From: Calonectria ilicicola
Lineage: Eukaryota > Ascomycota > Sordariomycetes > Hypocreales > Nectriaceae
Length of the DNA: 64,000 nucleotides
Assembly (NCBI GenBank): GCA_020809705.1
Contig: CP085827.1
Location: forward strand, 558,001 to 622,000
Direction of reading: 5' to 3'
Shown: positions 41,612 through 55,289 of the stretch, piece after piece
Numbering within the stretch: position 1 is the first letter of the stretch
Layout: every line of letters begins with the position of its first letter
Position numbers and translations under genes: made by a program
Notes under the pieces: model-generated
What the model was told of the DNA's origin: nothing
Seen by the model: the letters and a program-made list of their open reading frames with translations, nothing else
Databases searched by the model: none

Positions 41612-43551
41612 TTAGGCCTTGGGTGTTCTCTTCTCGGCAAGCCTATGAGTGACCAGCTCGCCCAGTTGATGCAATGTCATGTAGCGAGTAATCTCCAGCA
41701 CGTTGACCTGAATCTTGAATATGTGTCTAAACCGTCGCCTCAGCTCGATGGAAGTCAGCGAGTCCATGCTCATCTGACTCAAGGTACCCTCGATATTGAT
41801 TTCGTGATCTTGACGAAGCAACAAATCATTGACCTTTTTGCCAATTTCAGTAGTGAGAATTTGAATGACCGATGGACTCGAAGGGCCTCTTCGGATTTGA
41901 TGTCATCGAGACGTAGCAGGAATCGCTGCAGTTCAGTCGCCTTATCCTCAACTTGCACCGTATTCTCGGCACTCTTATTATGATAAAAGCCCATGCGCCT
42001 GTCTCGACGCCAGTTTGACTGGTTTGTAGGATCGTCTAAATGCTTTTCTGATGAAAGACCCAAAACAATATGATTGGCATGGCTACGACTTGTCCACAAA
42101 GACCCATTGGTATTGTCAGAACACCAAGGCTTGAGAGAAATCGCGCCATGGGGACCTTGAGCAGATGAAATGAGAATGGAAGTCTCTAGCGACTCGAGGA
42201 ATTCCTTTATGCCAATCATTTGTTGGCCTTGAAGTTTCATGTTGCGCATGGCTTGTGCGTCATCTGCGACCATTCCGACATCCTCAATTGCACAAATTGA
42301 CACAACTGTGGTTGGAAGCCCGTGGGAGTTGCTGGATCGGCAAAATGCCTCCAGGAAGCAATTAGAAGCAATATAGTTTGCTTGTCCCGGCTGATGAATC
42401 CCTGCCATATTGGAGCTTGCAAGCCAGAAAAAGTCTAGAGGGTGGCCTTTGAGGGCTTAATGCAGATTTAGCGCACCTTGAACTTTTGGCTCATTGACAT
42501 TGACCCAGTTGTCAAATTTCATCTCCAAAAACGGGGAATCCTGCACAAGCGCGGTTAGCAAAGGTGATGAACAAATCATCATTAGTGAAGTTGCTTACCT
42601 CGAGAATCATGGCTAAATGAAAAACACCCTTGTTTGGCACGGGCGATGCTTCAACCGCCCTTTTAACATCGTCAATGTTTGAAACGCTTCCCTTGATCAT
42701 GATTGCTGTGCATCCGAGAGAGTTGAGCTCTGTCACAAGCTCGCTGCTTTCAGCCCCGACCCCGGCACTTCTTGATAGAAACACTAGGGTCTTTGCACCT
42801 CGCTCCGCAAGCCAAAAAGCCAGAGACTTGCCCAGTCTACTCATGCCCCCAGCAAGAAGGTATGCCGATTCAGAATCGAGTGTCAAATATTGAGCCTCTA
42901 GATTCGACTCTAATCTTTGCTCTGAATCCGGGCTAGGGAATCTCACTATGGCTTTTCCGATATGTTGTCCAGACTCTAGGAGTTGCATGGCGTTCTTCAC
43001 ATGCTTAGCATCAAAGGTCGTAATCGGCTTCAACGGTCGAAGTAGATTCTGACGCATGTATGCAATAGTTCTTTCTAGTAGACTAAATTATTAATAGCTT
43101 AAGCGAAAAAACACACTGAGAATACCATCGGGTTGATTTCTTACCTCTGGTTTATCTCGCCAGCGTCGTCGAGACACTCACGGACAACTTCAAGGAGAAT
43201 TCTTAGTTGTGGGTCAGCCTTCTCTATCTCCTCTTTTGTGTACGTGAAGAAAGAGGTGACAAGTTGGTAGATATCATCACTTAGGAAGTGTCCATGTTTA
43301 ATTGTGGCACCACCTTTGCCACCCAGCTCGCCGCCGAATCCATCGGCGTTATAATGGGTCGTAGGAGCAGGACCTCGCGTATCAATTCCATTGACTAAGA
43401 GGCTCCAAAAATCTCCGTCGTTTCTCTCGTCACCAGGTAGTTGTACCCAAATGCCACAAATAGCAATGTCTGAAGCAGGTTGGAGTTTCTGTCCTACCAC
43501 GGTTCCGTAGTCAATGACGGAGATGTTGTCCTTGATCTCCGGTGGAGACAT
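41612..43551 (-). pseudogene. Highly reducing polyketide synthase relic (KS start, ER end, KR, ACP)
   Basis: From ATG 43551 the first exon encodes the start of a ketosynthase (DIAICGIWVQLPGDERN to VRECLDDAGEINQ) and stops before the active-site Cys. Intron 43083-43144 then joins in frame to LLERTIAYMRQNLLRPLKP, the end of an enoylreductase, followed by a ketoreductase (AYLLAGGMSRLGKSLAFWLA, later PGQANYIASNCFLEAFCR) and a carrier domain with MSMDSLTSIELRRR. Most of KS and all of AT, DH and MT are missing. Further lesions: after intron 42532-42592 an in-frame TAA at 42457-42459 (ALNLH-stop-ALKGHPLDFFWL), and a one-base shift near 41880 between EEALR and SVIQILTTEIGKKV. It cannot make a polyketide. 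Intact relatives assemble reduced polyketides. Confidence 0.85.
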
Positions 43552-45121
43552 TTTGCGATCTGAAATATAAATGGGTATGGAAATAGATCAAGGTAATGGT
43601 GAATAACTGAATTTAAGGGAGGACTGGTGGGTGTGGGATGGTGATACGAGAAATGATCATGGGGCAATAAACAAATGTAAGCGTTTGACATGAATCGCTG
43701 AAGGTATCTGAAATACATTTACAATACATGCTCGTAAGTGCAAATGCATGACTTAAACAGGTTTGCCGTCGGCATCTATAAAAACGACGGAATCATTTAG
43801 TTGATGTGACGGTATGCTTTGGCGGCGACGCCTTTAGCGACCATCGGGGCTAATACATTTCTCAGCCTGTTGGTCAGGTTCACCATGATCATCATGCAGA
43901 AAGGTTCTCCACCTTATTACGACACTTGGACTCGTACATGACAAATGGTAATAATATGCTGGTCTACGTATGTAGTGCCACACTTGTGTAATACTGTTGG
44001 TTGGCCTAAGGTGAACATCGTTGCCTTAACTCGTAACACAATTGAGACATTAACATGATCGACATTTTTGGCCTTATCTTTCTTATTCTATTTTAATAAA
44101 AGAAATATTGGCTGACCTTCATAAATATTTGATGGGTACCACTATAGGCAACTAGAGATTAATGCTGCGGTGTCCAATCCTGCTACCGCCACCAGTGTGC
44201 AGAAGTCAGGCTGAGCTTGATGGTACTCGGCCCGGTATCAGACAATGCGAAAGGCGATCGAATTTCTGATCGGTAGTAAATCATTGGTCGGTCGGGTGCA
44301 GCATCTGCAGCCAAGACCTTCACATGCATGTTGGTTCGCAACTTTAGGGGCGGCGTTCGTCGCCAAGCGGCCGCCTGATGGAAAACAATGCTCATGACCC
44401 ATGCGCGCATTAGCTCATGTAGGACGATTGTGCCCTACTTCCATGACGCAAGACTCAAGGTTGCGTTTGGGATGAACCAACACAATTTGTGACAGCCCCG
44501 CAAACAGAGCGCAAGTGTATTGGCTGATTACTTCACTTGTTGGTTGAATCAAATCTTTTAGGGTGCAATATCATGGATGGATGGTGCTCGGATTGCCGAA
44601 TTGATCATAGTGCGTGTTCGCTTAGCTGGATCACGATTGTGGGAAGCGGTTAGGAACTGCCCTGGGCATTTTCGTATCACCTCCACCACTGGGCTTGCTC
44701 GTTGTTGTCCGAAACTGCACTCACTGGGAAATTTCCATTGGGCCACGTAACTATAGTTGGTGGCTGTTTATTGTTTCTTGGCATTCAAGACCCGAGCCAC
44801 GATAACCGTGATGCACTAGAGCGAAAATCATGGGCCAGCCCACCCCACACGGAAAAGCTTCGTTAGTTCCGGTCCAGAGATTCATTGGCTGGCAGGGTTC
44901 CCAGTATGCATCAGCTTATTGTACACGAAGTATGCATTTGGGACTTTGTGCACTAGGCATTTGGGGCGGAGCTGAAGAGGCCACTAGACAGGTGGACCGC
45001 TCATCAGCTTTTCATTCTCGTTTCGACCATCGCCGACTTGTTAAATAAGCGTTCTTTGAGGCACCGGGACAATTTCTACACCAAAAACCATTACCAAACT
45101 CGATTCACTGCCCTCGCAATC
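43552..45121. other. Intergenic, no supported gene
   Basis: Upstream region of the polyketide synthase relic and of the methyltransferase gene, which diverge from here. Small frames show no domain; no remnant of the missing synthase domains was recognised. Confidence 0.5.
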
Positions 45122-45832
45122 ATGGCGAAGCCGAACCTAGGTTCCAAAATCTACAGTCCTGCTTTCCTCTCCCTCATGTACGACAGCTATGTCCTAGGTT
45201 TTAGCATGAGGTATTTTTGGAGATGTCCTACTTCCAAATACCTTGCTCCCCTGTATGCCGAAAACGTCTCCAAGGATCATCTTGACATCGGCGTCGGGAC
45301 GGGATACCTTCCGATCAAATCTTTCACACCTAGGAGCAAACATCAAGGCGACGAACCGCAACAGCGCATCACGTTGGTGGACCTGAATGAGAATTCCCTT
45401 CAGTCAGCTAAGCAGAGGATCTCATCGAAACATCCGGATACAGATGTGAGCTGTGTCATTGCCGATGTTACAGAGACTCCCCCAGAATCTCTACAGTCAC
45501 GAACATTCAAGTCGATTTCAATGATGAATCTTTTGCATTGCGTTCCCGGTCCAACAACGCGCAAATTGGCTGCTTTCAATCATTACTCGCGGCTTCTGGA
45601 TTCTGACGGCGTTCTTTTTGGGTGCACGATCCTGGGAAAGGAAAAGGCCAGCGCCAGGAACTGGCTGGGAAATTTCAACATAAATTTGTATAATAAGAAG
45701 GGCGTGTTTGATAACTTGGACGATGATGTAGACACGTTTAACAAGGGGTTGAATCAAGCGTTTGGAGAAGTCAAAGTATGGACGGTGGGGTCAATGTTGC
45801 TCTTCAAAGCCAGCAAGCCTTCCCGGCCATGA
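45122..45832 (+). CDS. Class I SAM-dependent methyltransferase
   Basis: A single exon. I start at ATG 45122 (MAKPNLGSKIYSP, 236 residues); the frame is open 28 codons further up. Motif I is HLDIGVGTGYLPI, the acidic post-I position is in RITLVDLNENSL, and motif II/III resemble ISMMNLLHCVPG and LLDSDGVLFGCTILG. The N-terminus (YDSYVLGFSMRYFWRCP) matches a group of fungal small-molecule methyltransferases often found in metabolite clusters. It lies next to the dead polyketide synthase, on the opposite strand, so a former tailoring role is plausible. Methyl acceptor unknown. Confidence 0.82.
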   Translation: MAKPNLGSKIYSPAFLSLMYDSYVLGFSMRYFWRCPTSKYLAPLYAENVSKDHLDIGVGTGYLPIKSFTPRSKHQGDEPQQRITLVDLNENSLQSAKQRISSKHPDTDVSCVIADVTETPPESLQSRTFKSISMMNLLHCVPGPTTRKLAAFNHYSRLLDSDGVLFGCTILGKEKASARNWLGNFNINLYNKKGVFDNLDDDVDTFNKGLNQAFGEVKVWTVGSMLLFKASKPSRP

Positions 45833-45908
45833 TTCTGCAACAAGCCACAAGGGACGATAGAGTTCATAGATGCGAAATTTTATGTCTTTAGAAATCACAG
45901 TCTAATCA

Positions 45909-47084
45909 CTACTTTTGCAACTGAGCTAATTCTGCCCCTGTACCATAATCCCTTGGAGGAGGTAGATCAATCAAACCCCGCCTCATTTTCGTTCTTGTCT
46001 GGAGAGCTTTGAGCAATGAATATATGGTGCTTAGTGTAGGAGCAGGAACTCCGAGCCTTTGGGCTTCCATGAGTGGTTCGCCGACGAGTATTTCATATTC
46101 AATAAAGTTGTCCTGAAGCGCGTTGGAGTTAGTACATAAAAGCGAAATAAATAATCGCGTACTTGCCTTTTCTATATCCTGCTGGGTACTGGGCCTGAAG
46201 TACGCATTTATGGCATCTCCATTCAACGATATTTCCTCTTGATCAGGTGCCAACTTTACTCCTGCTGCTCGGGCAATCATTTTGATTTCCGTCATTATTG
46301 GCAAGATCAGCTCGTTTATAGGGGATTCAGCCAGCCGGAGTTTAGAAGTATCAAGGCCGGTGATGGCGCATAGGGAGTTGTAGGATGCGTTGTAAACCAG
46401 CTTACGCCATCGCATGTACGCTACATCCTCATTGTACTCGCAATCGACCTTTCCACTAGCACGATAAATATCCGAGAATGCCTTTGCGGTGTCGTTTTCT
46501 TTGTCTTTATCCAAATTCTGATTATGAAATGCGCCGATAATTAGCGTGTCGTGGTCTTGATGGAACACCACCCCAGGCGACACTTCTGTGGAGTTCATCC
46601 TCGCGATTCCGGAAATACAAATGTTTTCGGGGAATGCTTTGATAATGGGTTTCTCAATTCCAAGTCCATTTTGTACCAGCACTATGCTGGTGTGACCTGG
46701 CGTTACAGCAGGTGCAATAATCTCGGCCACTGTAGGTGGAATATCGGGCAGATTCTTTGTGCAGACCACAATGTAGTCAAAGGGGGCGCCAGTTGGATTG
46801 GAAGCATCATCAAAAATTGGGACACTTTGACTCACTTGCTGTGACTTAGTTGTAGTTCTAAGAATGAAGACCTAGATAAACATACAATGAGTCGGTCTCC
46901 AAGATGGAATATCGCCATGATCGCAGGACCATATCTTGAATCCTTTTTCCTTTACAGCGGTGTAGTTTGATCTCATAACTCCGGTAACGGTTGCGCGGCC
47001 ACCAGCTTCAAGGTTGAATGCAGTCATGGTTCCAATTCCGCCAAACCCAACCACTAGAATGTTGGCCTTTGGTATGTTATCCAT
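45909..47084 (-). CDS. Ketopantoate reductase (PanE/ApbA)-like
   Basis: Exons 47084-46886, 46834-46167 and 46112-45909 encode 356 residues. The N-terminal Rossmann loop is ILVVGFGGIGTMTAFNL (G13-x-G-x-x-G18), the cofactor/substrate Lys is in IVVCTKNLPD, and the C-terminal catalytic motif is RKLVYNASYNSLCAITGL. Intron 46113-46166 has a GC donor (GCAAGT), a perfect TACTAAC branch site and a CAG acceptor; being 54 bp and open, it could be mistaken for an 18-residue insert, but family alignment (QQDIEK joined to DNFIEYEILVGEP) favours removal. Such paralogues often reduce 2-keto acids other than ketopantoate. Confidence 0.87.
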
Positions 47085-47619
47085 TTTGACGTTTCACAGA
47101 GCACCGATTGGTAGGAGATGGATATGTGGATTTTTTTACGAGCAAAGAATATTAAAATATGGAGAATACAAAGGTGCGAGCGAAATTATCAGTATTTAAA
47201 CCAATGTGCTAAACGATAACAGCTGATAAGATGTCCTCTGAACCCTGCTATCGGAAGACATGGATTTCAAGCTATACGATAATTAGGTCGAGTTACGGAC
47301 ACTTCCGTTTTCGAAAACCCCTCATTTGATAATGGGAAAGATGGGCCCGAGACGGGGTTAAACACTGGGGTTCCTCTCAGAGGTGGGTCATAGCGAAGGT
47401 GGGGAAATGAGGAAGAGAAGTCGCGAACAACTAGGACCAATTGATGGAACAAATTCCTATTTGAAATCAAGATGATATATTTTTATAGGGACCTAGAGTT
47501 TGAAAGATTCGTAACCGGCATGGATATGCAATGACCCGAACAAAATTGAACTAACTCGAATGACCAATTGACTACACTATTCCCCGGTCGTCTTGCTGGC
47601 CTGACATTTAGGCTCTGCT
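47085..47619. other. Intergenic, nothing supported
   Basis: Promoter side of the reductase gene and 3' flank of the hypothetical gene. Confidence 0.5.
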
Positions 47620-48036
47620 TTATTTTACTAACCCGCTGACAAATGAGACATTGGTGTCGTTGTACCTGAAGAGAAGGAATCTAAATTCAAGTAAGCCTCG
47701 CAAGTCTAAGAAGTCAACGGCACCTTGCAAAGATAACTTACACGGCATGAATTGATATCTCACATTCTCATAATCTGTAGCCGCCCCACACCCGAGATCT
47801 GCGAGATCGCTTAAGAATCTGCGAACGCTAGGCATCATAATATTGACATTCACGTCTTTTTCGGTCAGATTTTGCATCCAAAGGGCGACTGGGAGTACGT
47901 CAAAGTCATCAAGGATTTTATCAACACCTTGTGCGCTCAGATGAACGTAGTGGGCTCCCTCCAGGCACCTCTCGGGCAGAATAACGTCGACGAGCATCTT
48001 GCACTCTTCAACGTACATGATGAACGAAAAATGCAA
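47620..48036 (-). CDS. Hypothetical small protein
   Basis: An open frame of 138 codons from ATG 48036 (MHFSFIMYVEECKMLVDVIL). No known domain was recognised. It reads as a plausible soluble alpha/beta protein (EGAHYVHLSAQGVDKILDDF, MMPSVRRFLSDLADLG). A GTAAGT inside the frame after RYQFMP, followed by AG at 36 and 45 bp, could mark a very short in-frame intron near 47700-47745. It lies between the reductase and phosphatase genes on the same strand. It could be a real lineage-specific gene or a fragment. Confidence 0.4.
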   Translation of the reverse strand: MHFSFIMYVEECKMLVDVILPERCLEGAHYVHLSAQGVDKILDDFDVLPVALWMQNLTEKDVNVNIMMPSVRRFLSDLADLGCGAATDYENVRYQFMPCKLSLQGAVDFLDLRGLLEFRFLLFRYNDTNVSFVSGLVK

Positions 48037-48452
48037 TTGCCTGCTGCAGAAGATTGACTAGGTGGACAATGGGGCTGTAGATGGTAATGGCGAATGCAGA
48101 TGGTGGTATTTGAGAGTATTATACTTGTAAAATAGATAGTGAATAGCCCGCCATAGCATATATTGATTGTAAAATTTTCCAATTCAAATATGTGAATCGG
48201 GTGACTGTCTAGACATCTATGTCAAGTGTGCCGAAACAACACGAGGTGGCTAGCCGATAAGGGAGCGACAGTGGGGCAGTGACAGCCCGCCTACTCTTGA
48301 ATCAGGGCAGGATCAGTCAGAGGGGCGAGCACTGGCCAGGTGGGTTCATTTCCTGTCAACCCCTTCTCTTTGAGTTTCTTAGCCCTTCTCTCGAGATAGG
48401 CAGCGTACGGCGGCTTCGGGATAGTCTAGTCGGCATCTTCCCAAAGTTCATA
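48037..48452. other. Intergenic, nothing supported
   Basis: Spacer between two minus-strand genes; the upstream side of the hypothetical gene is AT-rich. Confidence 0.5.
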
Positions 48453-48917
48453 CTAAGTCTCTCCCCATACGGTCAACTGGTCCATAAAATTGGGGTTTGG
48501 TCTAACCCTGCGGTTTTCTTTGACAAGCGCCAGAGCAGCATCTAGAGACAGGTGGTGCTTCCGCATCAGGTAGGCCACGACAACAGTAGCGGAGCGTGAG
48601 ACACCAGCCATGCAATGGACAAGTACATTTCCATCACGGCTCTTCTCCTCGATAAAGTCACAGGATTGGGCCATTTTAGCGAGGAGATCCTGAGTCAAGG
48701 TATCGAGAGCAGGGATAAACGTGTGGCGATCCTTGGGCACTTGGTTTCTGCTTTTTTCCATATCCCAGCGGGCGGACCAACCATCAGAAAGTGATACTAT
48801 GGCGGTGACATTTCTCTCAATAAGACCTGGGATATCGTAGGAACTGCCTTGGTCGCCGAGGTATAGACCTGGCTCAATTTCCAAAATACTAGGCTTGTAG
48901 GTATTGGAGGCTTGCAT
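48453..48917 (-). CDS. Dual-specificity protein phosphatase
   Basis: One exon of 154 residues forming a minimal dual-specificity phosphatase. The P-loop is VHCMAGVSRSATVV with nucleophile Cys 102 and Arg 108. The general acid is probably Asp 72 in FIPALDTLTQDLL, and the AYLM stretch after the P-loop is typical of the class. The family removes phosphate from Tyr and Ser/Thr; small fungal members may act on other phosphates. Start MQASNTYKPSILEIEPGLYLG agrees with the usual beginning of the domain, so no targeting sequence is present. Confidence 0.88.
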   Translation of the reverse strand: MQASNTYKPSILEIEPGLYLGDQGSSYDIPGLIERNVTAIVSLSDGWSARWDMEKSRNQVPKDRHTFIPALDTLTQDLLAKMAQSCDFIEEKSRDGNVLVHCMAGVSRSATVVVAYLMRKHHLSLDAALALVKENRRVRPNPNFMDQLTVWGET

Positions 48918-49957
48918 GGTACTGTTTGTATGGAAACCAAATAAAATATCTTTCTGGCGAAGCGGGGTTTTTTAGGCTGACAGCGCTCACTGATTGGCTC
49001 AGTTGTGGTACTGATTGTGTGTTCAGTCATACACATGGTCATGCATGTTGGTTCAATAATTTAATGCAACTCTCGTGACCGCCGGAATAAAGTTGTGCAT
49101 TATGTAGTGGGTAGCGCCAGTGCAGAAGCACGATAAGCTATTCCAGCAGAGCACAAAAAATAGGCGACAGCATTGGGCCCACACCAATTTGTACATTAAG
49201 TTCCAAGCTTTTTGAATGTTATATAAATTTATTTCGATATCATCAAAAACTAGCTAATGAGCAAAAGTCCTGAGAGCTCACAACTGTTTTTTGGTTTGAT
49301 TTGTTCACAACTTGCTGTGAATTGACCAATTCAATTACCCTGAATCATAGCTCCTCAAAATCCACAAGTTATATTCAGTGTATTAAATTAAAAAAAAAAA
49401 AAACACTCTCGAAGATTAGAGCAGGCGGCTAATGATAAAAATCAAATAAACCAAAATTTAGGCAACTGTCATTGTTGGTATTTTTCACAGTGGTACTGTG
49501 ATTCGCGACTAAGTGTACAGCGACAGCGTGCCCCGTCAGTGGTCATTTATTTTGGGTAAAGTCACCTATCTTTTCTTACATACAATGCAACCCTTGAAGG
49601 ATTGTCCCGCTTCTACTTTCCCTCCTATTTCTTGACTGCCTAGTGGGAAAACAAAATATAAATAAGAAATAATCAAATAAATTAGATTTATGATTTTATT
49701 CTCAAAAAGATTATTTATTCTTAGGCATTAACTTGATATTTTGGACAGTCAAGGTCTATGGTACCTTATTAGAAAATGTCCCCAGGGCACAATTTTTCAG
49801 GGTGTGTATTGTAACCTAATAATCCAAAGTGGGCGATGACCTTTGGATCCATTTACCAATAAGATCCCGATTGCAACAGCTATCTGAGACTTTATGAGAA
49901 CCGACTGTTTATGCATTTGATGCACAAAACTGCAGAGTGACAGCAGCACAAACCCCG
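48918..49957. other. AT-rich spacer, no supported gene
   Basis: Contains an A13 tract near 49391-49403 and AT-rich sequence around 49640-49740. No mobile-element signature was seen. Confidence 0.5.
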
Positions 49958-49989
49958 CGGAATCCCGTCGGCTGACGGAATCCCGTCGG
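49958..49989. promoter_or_regulatory. Tandem CGG-N4-CCG elements upstream of Zn2Cys6 gene
   Basis: CGGAATCCCG occurs at 49958-49967 and again at 49976-49985, within a repeated 14-base unit CGGAATCCCGTCGG (starts 18 bp apart). Inverted CGG/CCG triplets are the classic Zn2Cys6 target. The pair lies about 300 bp before the start of a Zn2Cys6 gene, which suggests autoregulation or control by another such factor. Confidence 0.5.
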
Positions 49990-50290
49990 GATTGCAGATA
50001 TGCTGGATATGATGCACAAGTAGATTACTCAGGTGTCTAGCAAAAGCATGAAAAACGTGGAAATAATTTATCGGGAATTAGACGTAGACTACTTGTAAAA
50101 GTAGGGAGTCCCATCTCACTCCTCATGACGTCAATACCTTCATGGCGATGCAGTGGGGCATCTGGGCCGGAGAGTGTGCCGAGGCGCATCGGCTATTTCC
50201 CGGCATTTTACTGACATCGAGCAGCAGCATGAGGCAACGCGATGGAATAGCTACGTCCCGTGTTTTGCCTTCGCATCAATGCTAGCAGCC

Positions 50291-52991
50291 ATGTCTGAAA
50301 ATACAGCTCCGACTTTGATCCCGAAAACTCTAGTGACAGCGACGGGGGCCGTGAAGCGCCTCAAACGCGCTCGAGCCGCGGTTGCTTGTGATTCCTGTAG
50401 AACACGCAAAGTCAAGGTCCGTATGCTCGTCGGTGTAATTGTGATTTTGGAGCCTGACAGTAGTGTTAGTGTGATGGAGAGTTCCCCTGTTCGAGCTGCG
50501 TTCGTAGGTCTTCATTCTCTGCGTCCAGGAAATCACCCTCTGACAACCCCAGGCCACTCGTTTGAGTGTTCATACAAAGAAAGACGGCCGCATGTGATTG
50601 TTAATTGCAACCCCGAACTTGCCTCAAATATACCGTGAGTCAGCGATTACCTGCTTCCATAACGGTAACTGACGTCAAAAGCGTCTCGGAACCACAGTTG
50701 CAGCCACCCGAGACAACCTCGATCTCCGGGGCGGAGGTCCAGCCTAAATCACCGGTAAATCTGGCTGATGCAATTCCTTCGGACTCATTCACTGCACCTA
50801 CAAATATAAATGAAGCTTTGACTGAGGAACTATTGATTGACTCTGGGAAAGAACCGGAAGAGGTTGACCACGTTAACCAGCATACCGGTGGCTCCGAGTT
50901 TTACGGGCCGGGCGGAACATTCTTCTTTCTTTCCAAACTTCGGTCACGTGCCAATTGCGGTCCAGAAAACGACCGCGGAGACTATAATTCCCATAAAGAA
51001 AATGCCGTCACAAGCTCGGTTGCTAATCTATTATATAGCTCGGATTATGTTTCTCCAAATTCGAGTGCTCAAGTGCCCCAGTCTGGCACCGCAGTAATTG
51101 GTACCTCACAGTCCGAGAATACACAATCCAATCAGAATCCACTAGCTCATAAAAACCCCTTCCTGATTGATTTTGAACTGCAGATACAACGAGAGTGTGT
51201 TCGGCTATACTTTGAAAATCTTCACTGCGTTCATCCCGTGTTAGACCACGAGTCCTTTGTTGAGCGGTGCGAGAGAGATATTTGGCCCGACAGGACTTAT
51301 ATTGCGGGACAACATTTTATGGCTGGTAACAAAGATAAAAAGAGCTTTTTTGCTTTGTACAAAATTGTTCTGGCTATCGGCGCTATAACTGCTGGCGAAA
51401 CGTCGCTCTTAACACGAGATCGCACTATCAAGTTCCTCGAGCTCAAGGAAGGGAATGCATCCTTCAACAACCCACCCCCATATGCGCCGATCCGCATCGC
51501 TCGTATTTTCTTTGAAGAGGCCAAGACTCTCCTAGGGGATGTGTTTGAATCGACCTCGTTTGAAACCACACAGACACTGTTTCTCATGGTTGGTTTTGCA
51601 TCATTCCGGTCAAGAGCTGATGGTTGACAATAACAGGCGGTCTTTTGTCAAAACGCGTTGAAACCTCATAGTTGCTATCTATATAGCGGTATGGCGCTAC
51701 GTTCCGCACTCGCCATAGGCATACCAAGTATGAAGCAGTCGCATCAAGAGAGGCTCTTGTGGTGGTATGGTAACTTGTCTCACAAACGATAGGACGTTAA
51801 GATTGACTGTATTTTAGGGGTCTCTACTCATATGAAATGTGCGAACTGTTAGCATTCCTGGTTTAAAGAGTGGCTAATGTGTCTCGTTTAGTGAAATGTC
51901 TTCATCTGCAGGTCGTCAGTCGTTTCTCCAGGCGCCCGAGTATTATGACATTGCACTCCCTAAGGATACCGTATATACCCTCGCTTCAGTAGGATTGTGA
52001 ACTTTACTAACTTGGACAGCTTCCCCGAGCCCCATTGCTCCCTTTTGTCAGCTGCATGGTTGATTTAGCCAGGGTACTGGCCGACGTCGCAATCAACGCA
52101 AACCAACTTGATGAAGAAAAAGTTGCTGAGAAATCTAGAGTGGCTTTTGATCTGGAGAAGAGACTGAAAGACTGGAGATCCCGACTTCCAAGTATTTTGA
52201 ACCTCGATTCCTCTTCTCTGAACGAGAGTGAGCAGATTACCAAGCAAAAGGTGGTGCTAAAGATGCGTATGTAATCTAGCCCCTCTTGAAAGATAACCTG
52301 ACTGAGTCTGTAGGTTATTTGAACACTAAAATTCTGATACACCGCCCATTTTTGTTGTTTAACATGCTAGACAAGGACAGCGGTTTATCTCGCCATCACT
52401 CATCATGCGTGAAAGCAGCAAGAGAAGCTATTAAATTTGTGCATGAAACATACTCATTACGACCATACTTTCGTACATGGTGAGACGTTCATACTTTGTA
52501 AACGAGAAATGACTAATGGCTATAGGTGGTACAATTGCACATACGTCTTGGATGCTACCATGGTTCTACTTTACGTCGTCTTGACCGATGCATGCCCAAT
52601 TCCGTCGGAAATAATCCTCACCGACATTGAAAAAAGTTTGGAGATTTTTAATTCCATGGAAATGCTCGCAGTAGCTCGTCGCTGCTCTGAGATCACTAAA
52701 GAACTGCTAAATGCAGCTCAAAGGACGCGAGAAAATTCTTTTCTGCGGATGGAAGAGCCGAGCGATTCTACGAAGCCTCCAGATAACAATGCTAAAGTTG
52801 GCCAATTTGCACCAAGCGGCATCTCAAGTGCACAAAGAGCAGCAGGCGAGCCTGGGAATGATGTATTAAACTTTGAAGACTTTTGTGCAAGTTTGGTGGA
52901 CACGAACGCCGTCTCAAACTACCTCAATTTTGAGGACTGGAATGCTTGGTCTTATATTGATTTCAGTGATGGTGGTTTTTTTCCAACTTAA
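50291..52991 (+). CDS. Zn2Cys6 transcription factor (third in window)
   Basis: Ten exons fit: 50291-50416, 50470-50503, 50553-50593, 50644-51588, 51637-51764, 51818-51838, 51892-51970, 52020-52266, 52314-52479 and 52526-52991, giving 750 residues with no frame break. Splicing exons 1-3 builds the cluster C33, C36, C43, C49, C52, C59 (ACDSCRTRKVKCDGEFPC then SSC-VRHSFE-C), with exact spacing. The fungal_trans domain runs from about residue 215 (ECVRLYFENLHCVHPVLDHE) through LLWWGLYSYE. Donors at 50417 (GTCCGT) and 51589 (GTTGGT) are weak, so those two junctions rest on frame and family fit. The product looks intact. It may have served the neighbouring metabolite genes; tandem CGG/CCG elements lie upstream. 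Confidence 0.85.
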
Positions 52992-53106
52992 TTGATTCTT
53001 GATATACATACTATTGCTACTTGAATTGATCCTTTCAATCTCGGACTTGGATTTTGAATGACTACAAATTGACCTTGAATTGAGATTGAACCTTGAACTC
53101 GTACGG

Positions 53107-55289
<2,183 letters not shown>

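Noticed and set aside
51739..51838. Apparent frameshift in the third Zn2Cys6 gene at WWYG
   Set aside because: Using donor GTATGG at 51765 rather than the GTAACT four bases later restores LLWWGLYSYE in frame, so the gene is intact.
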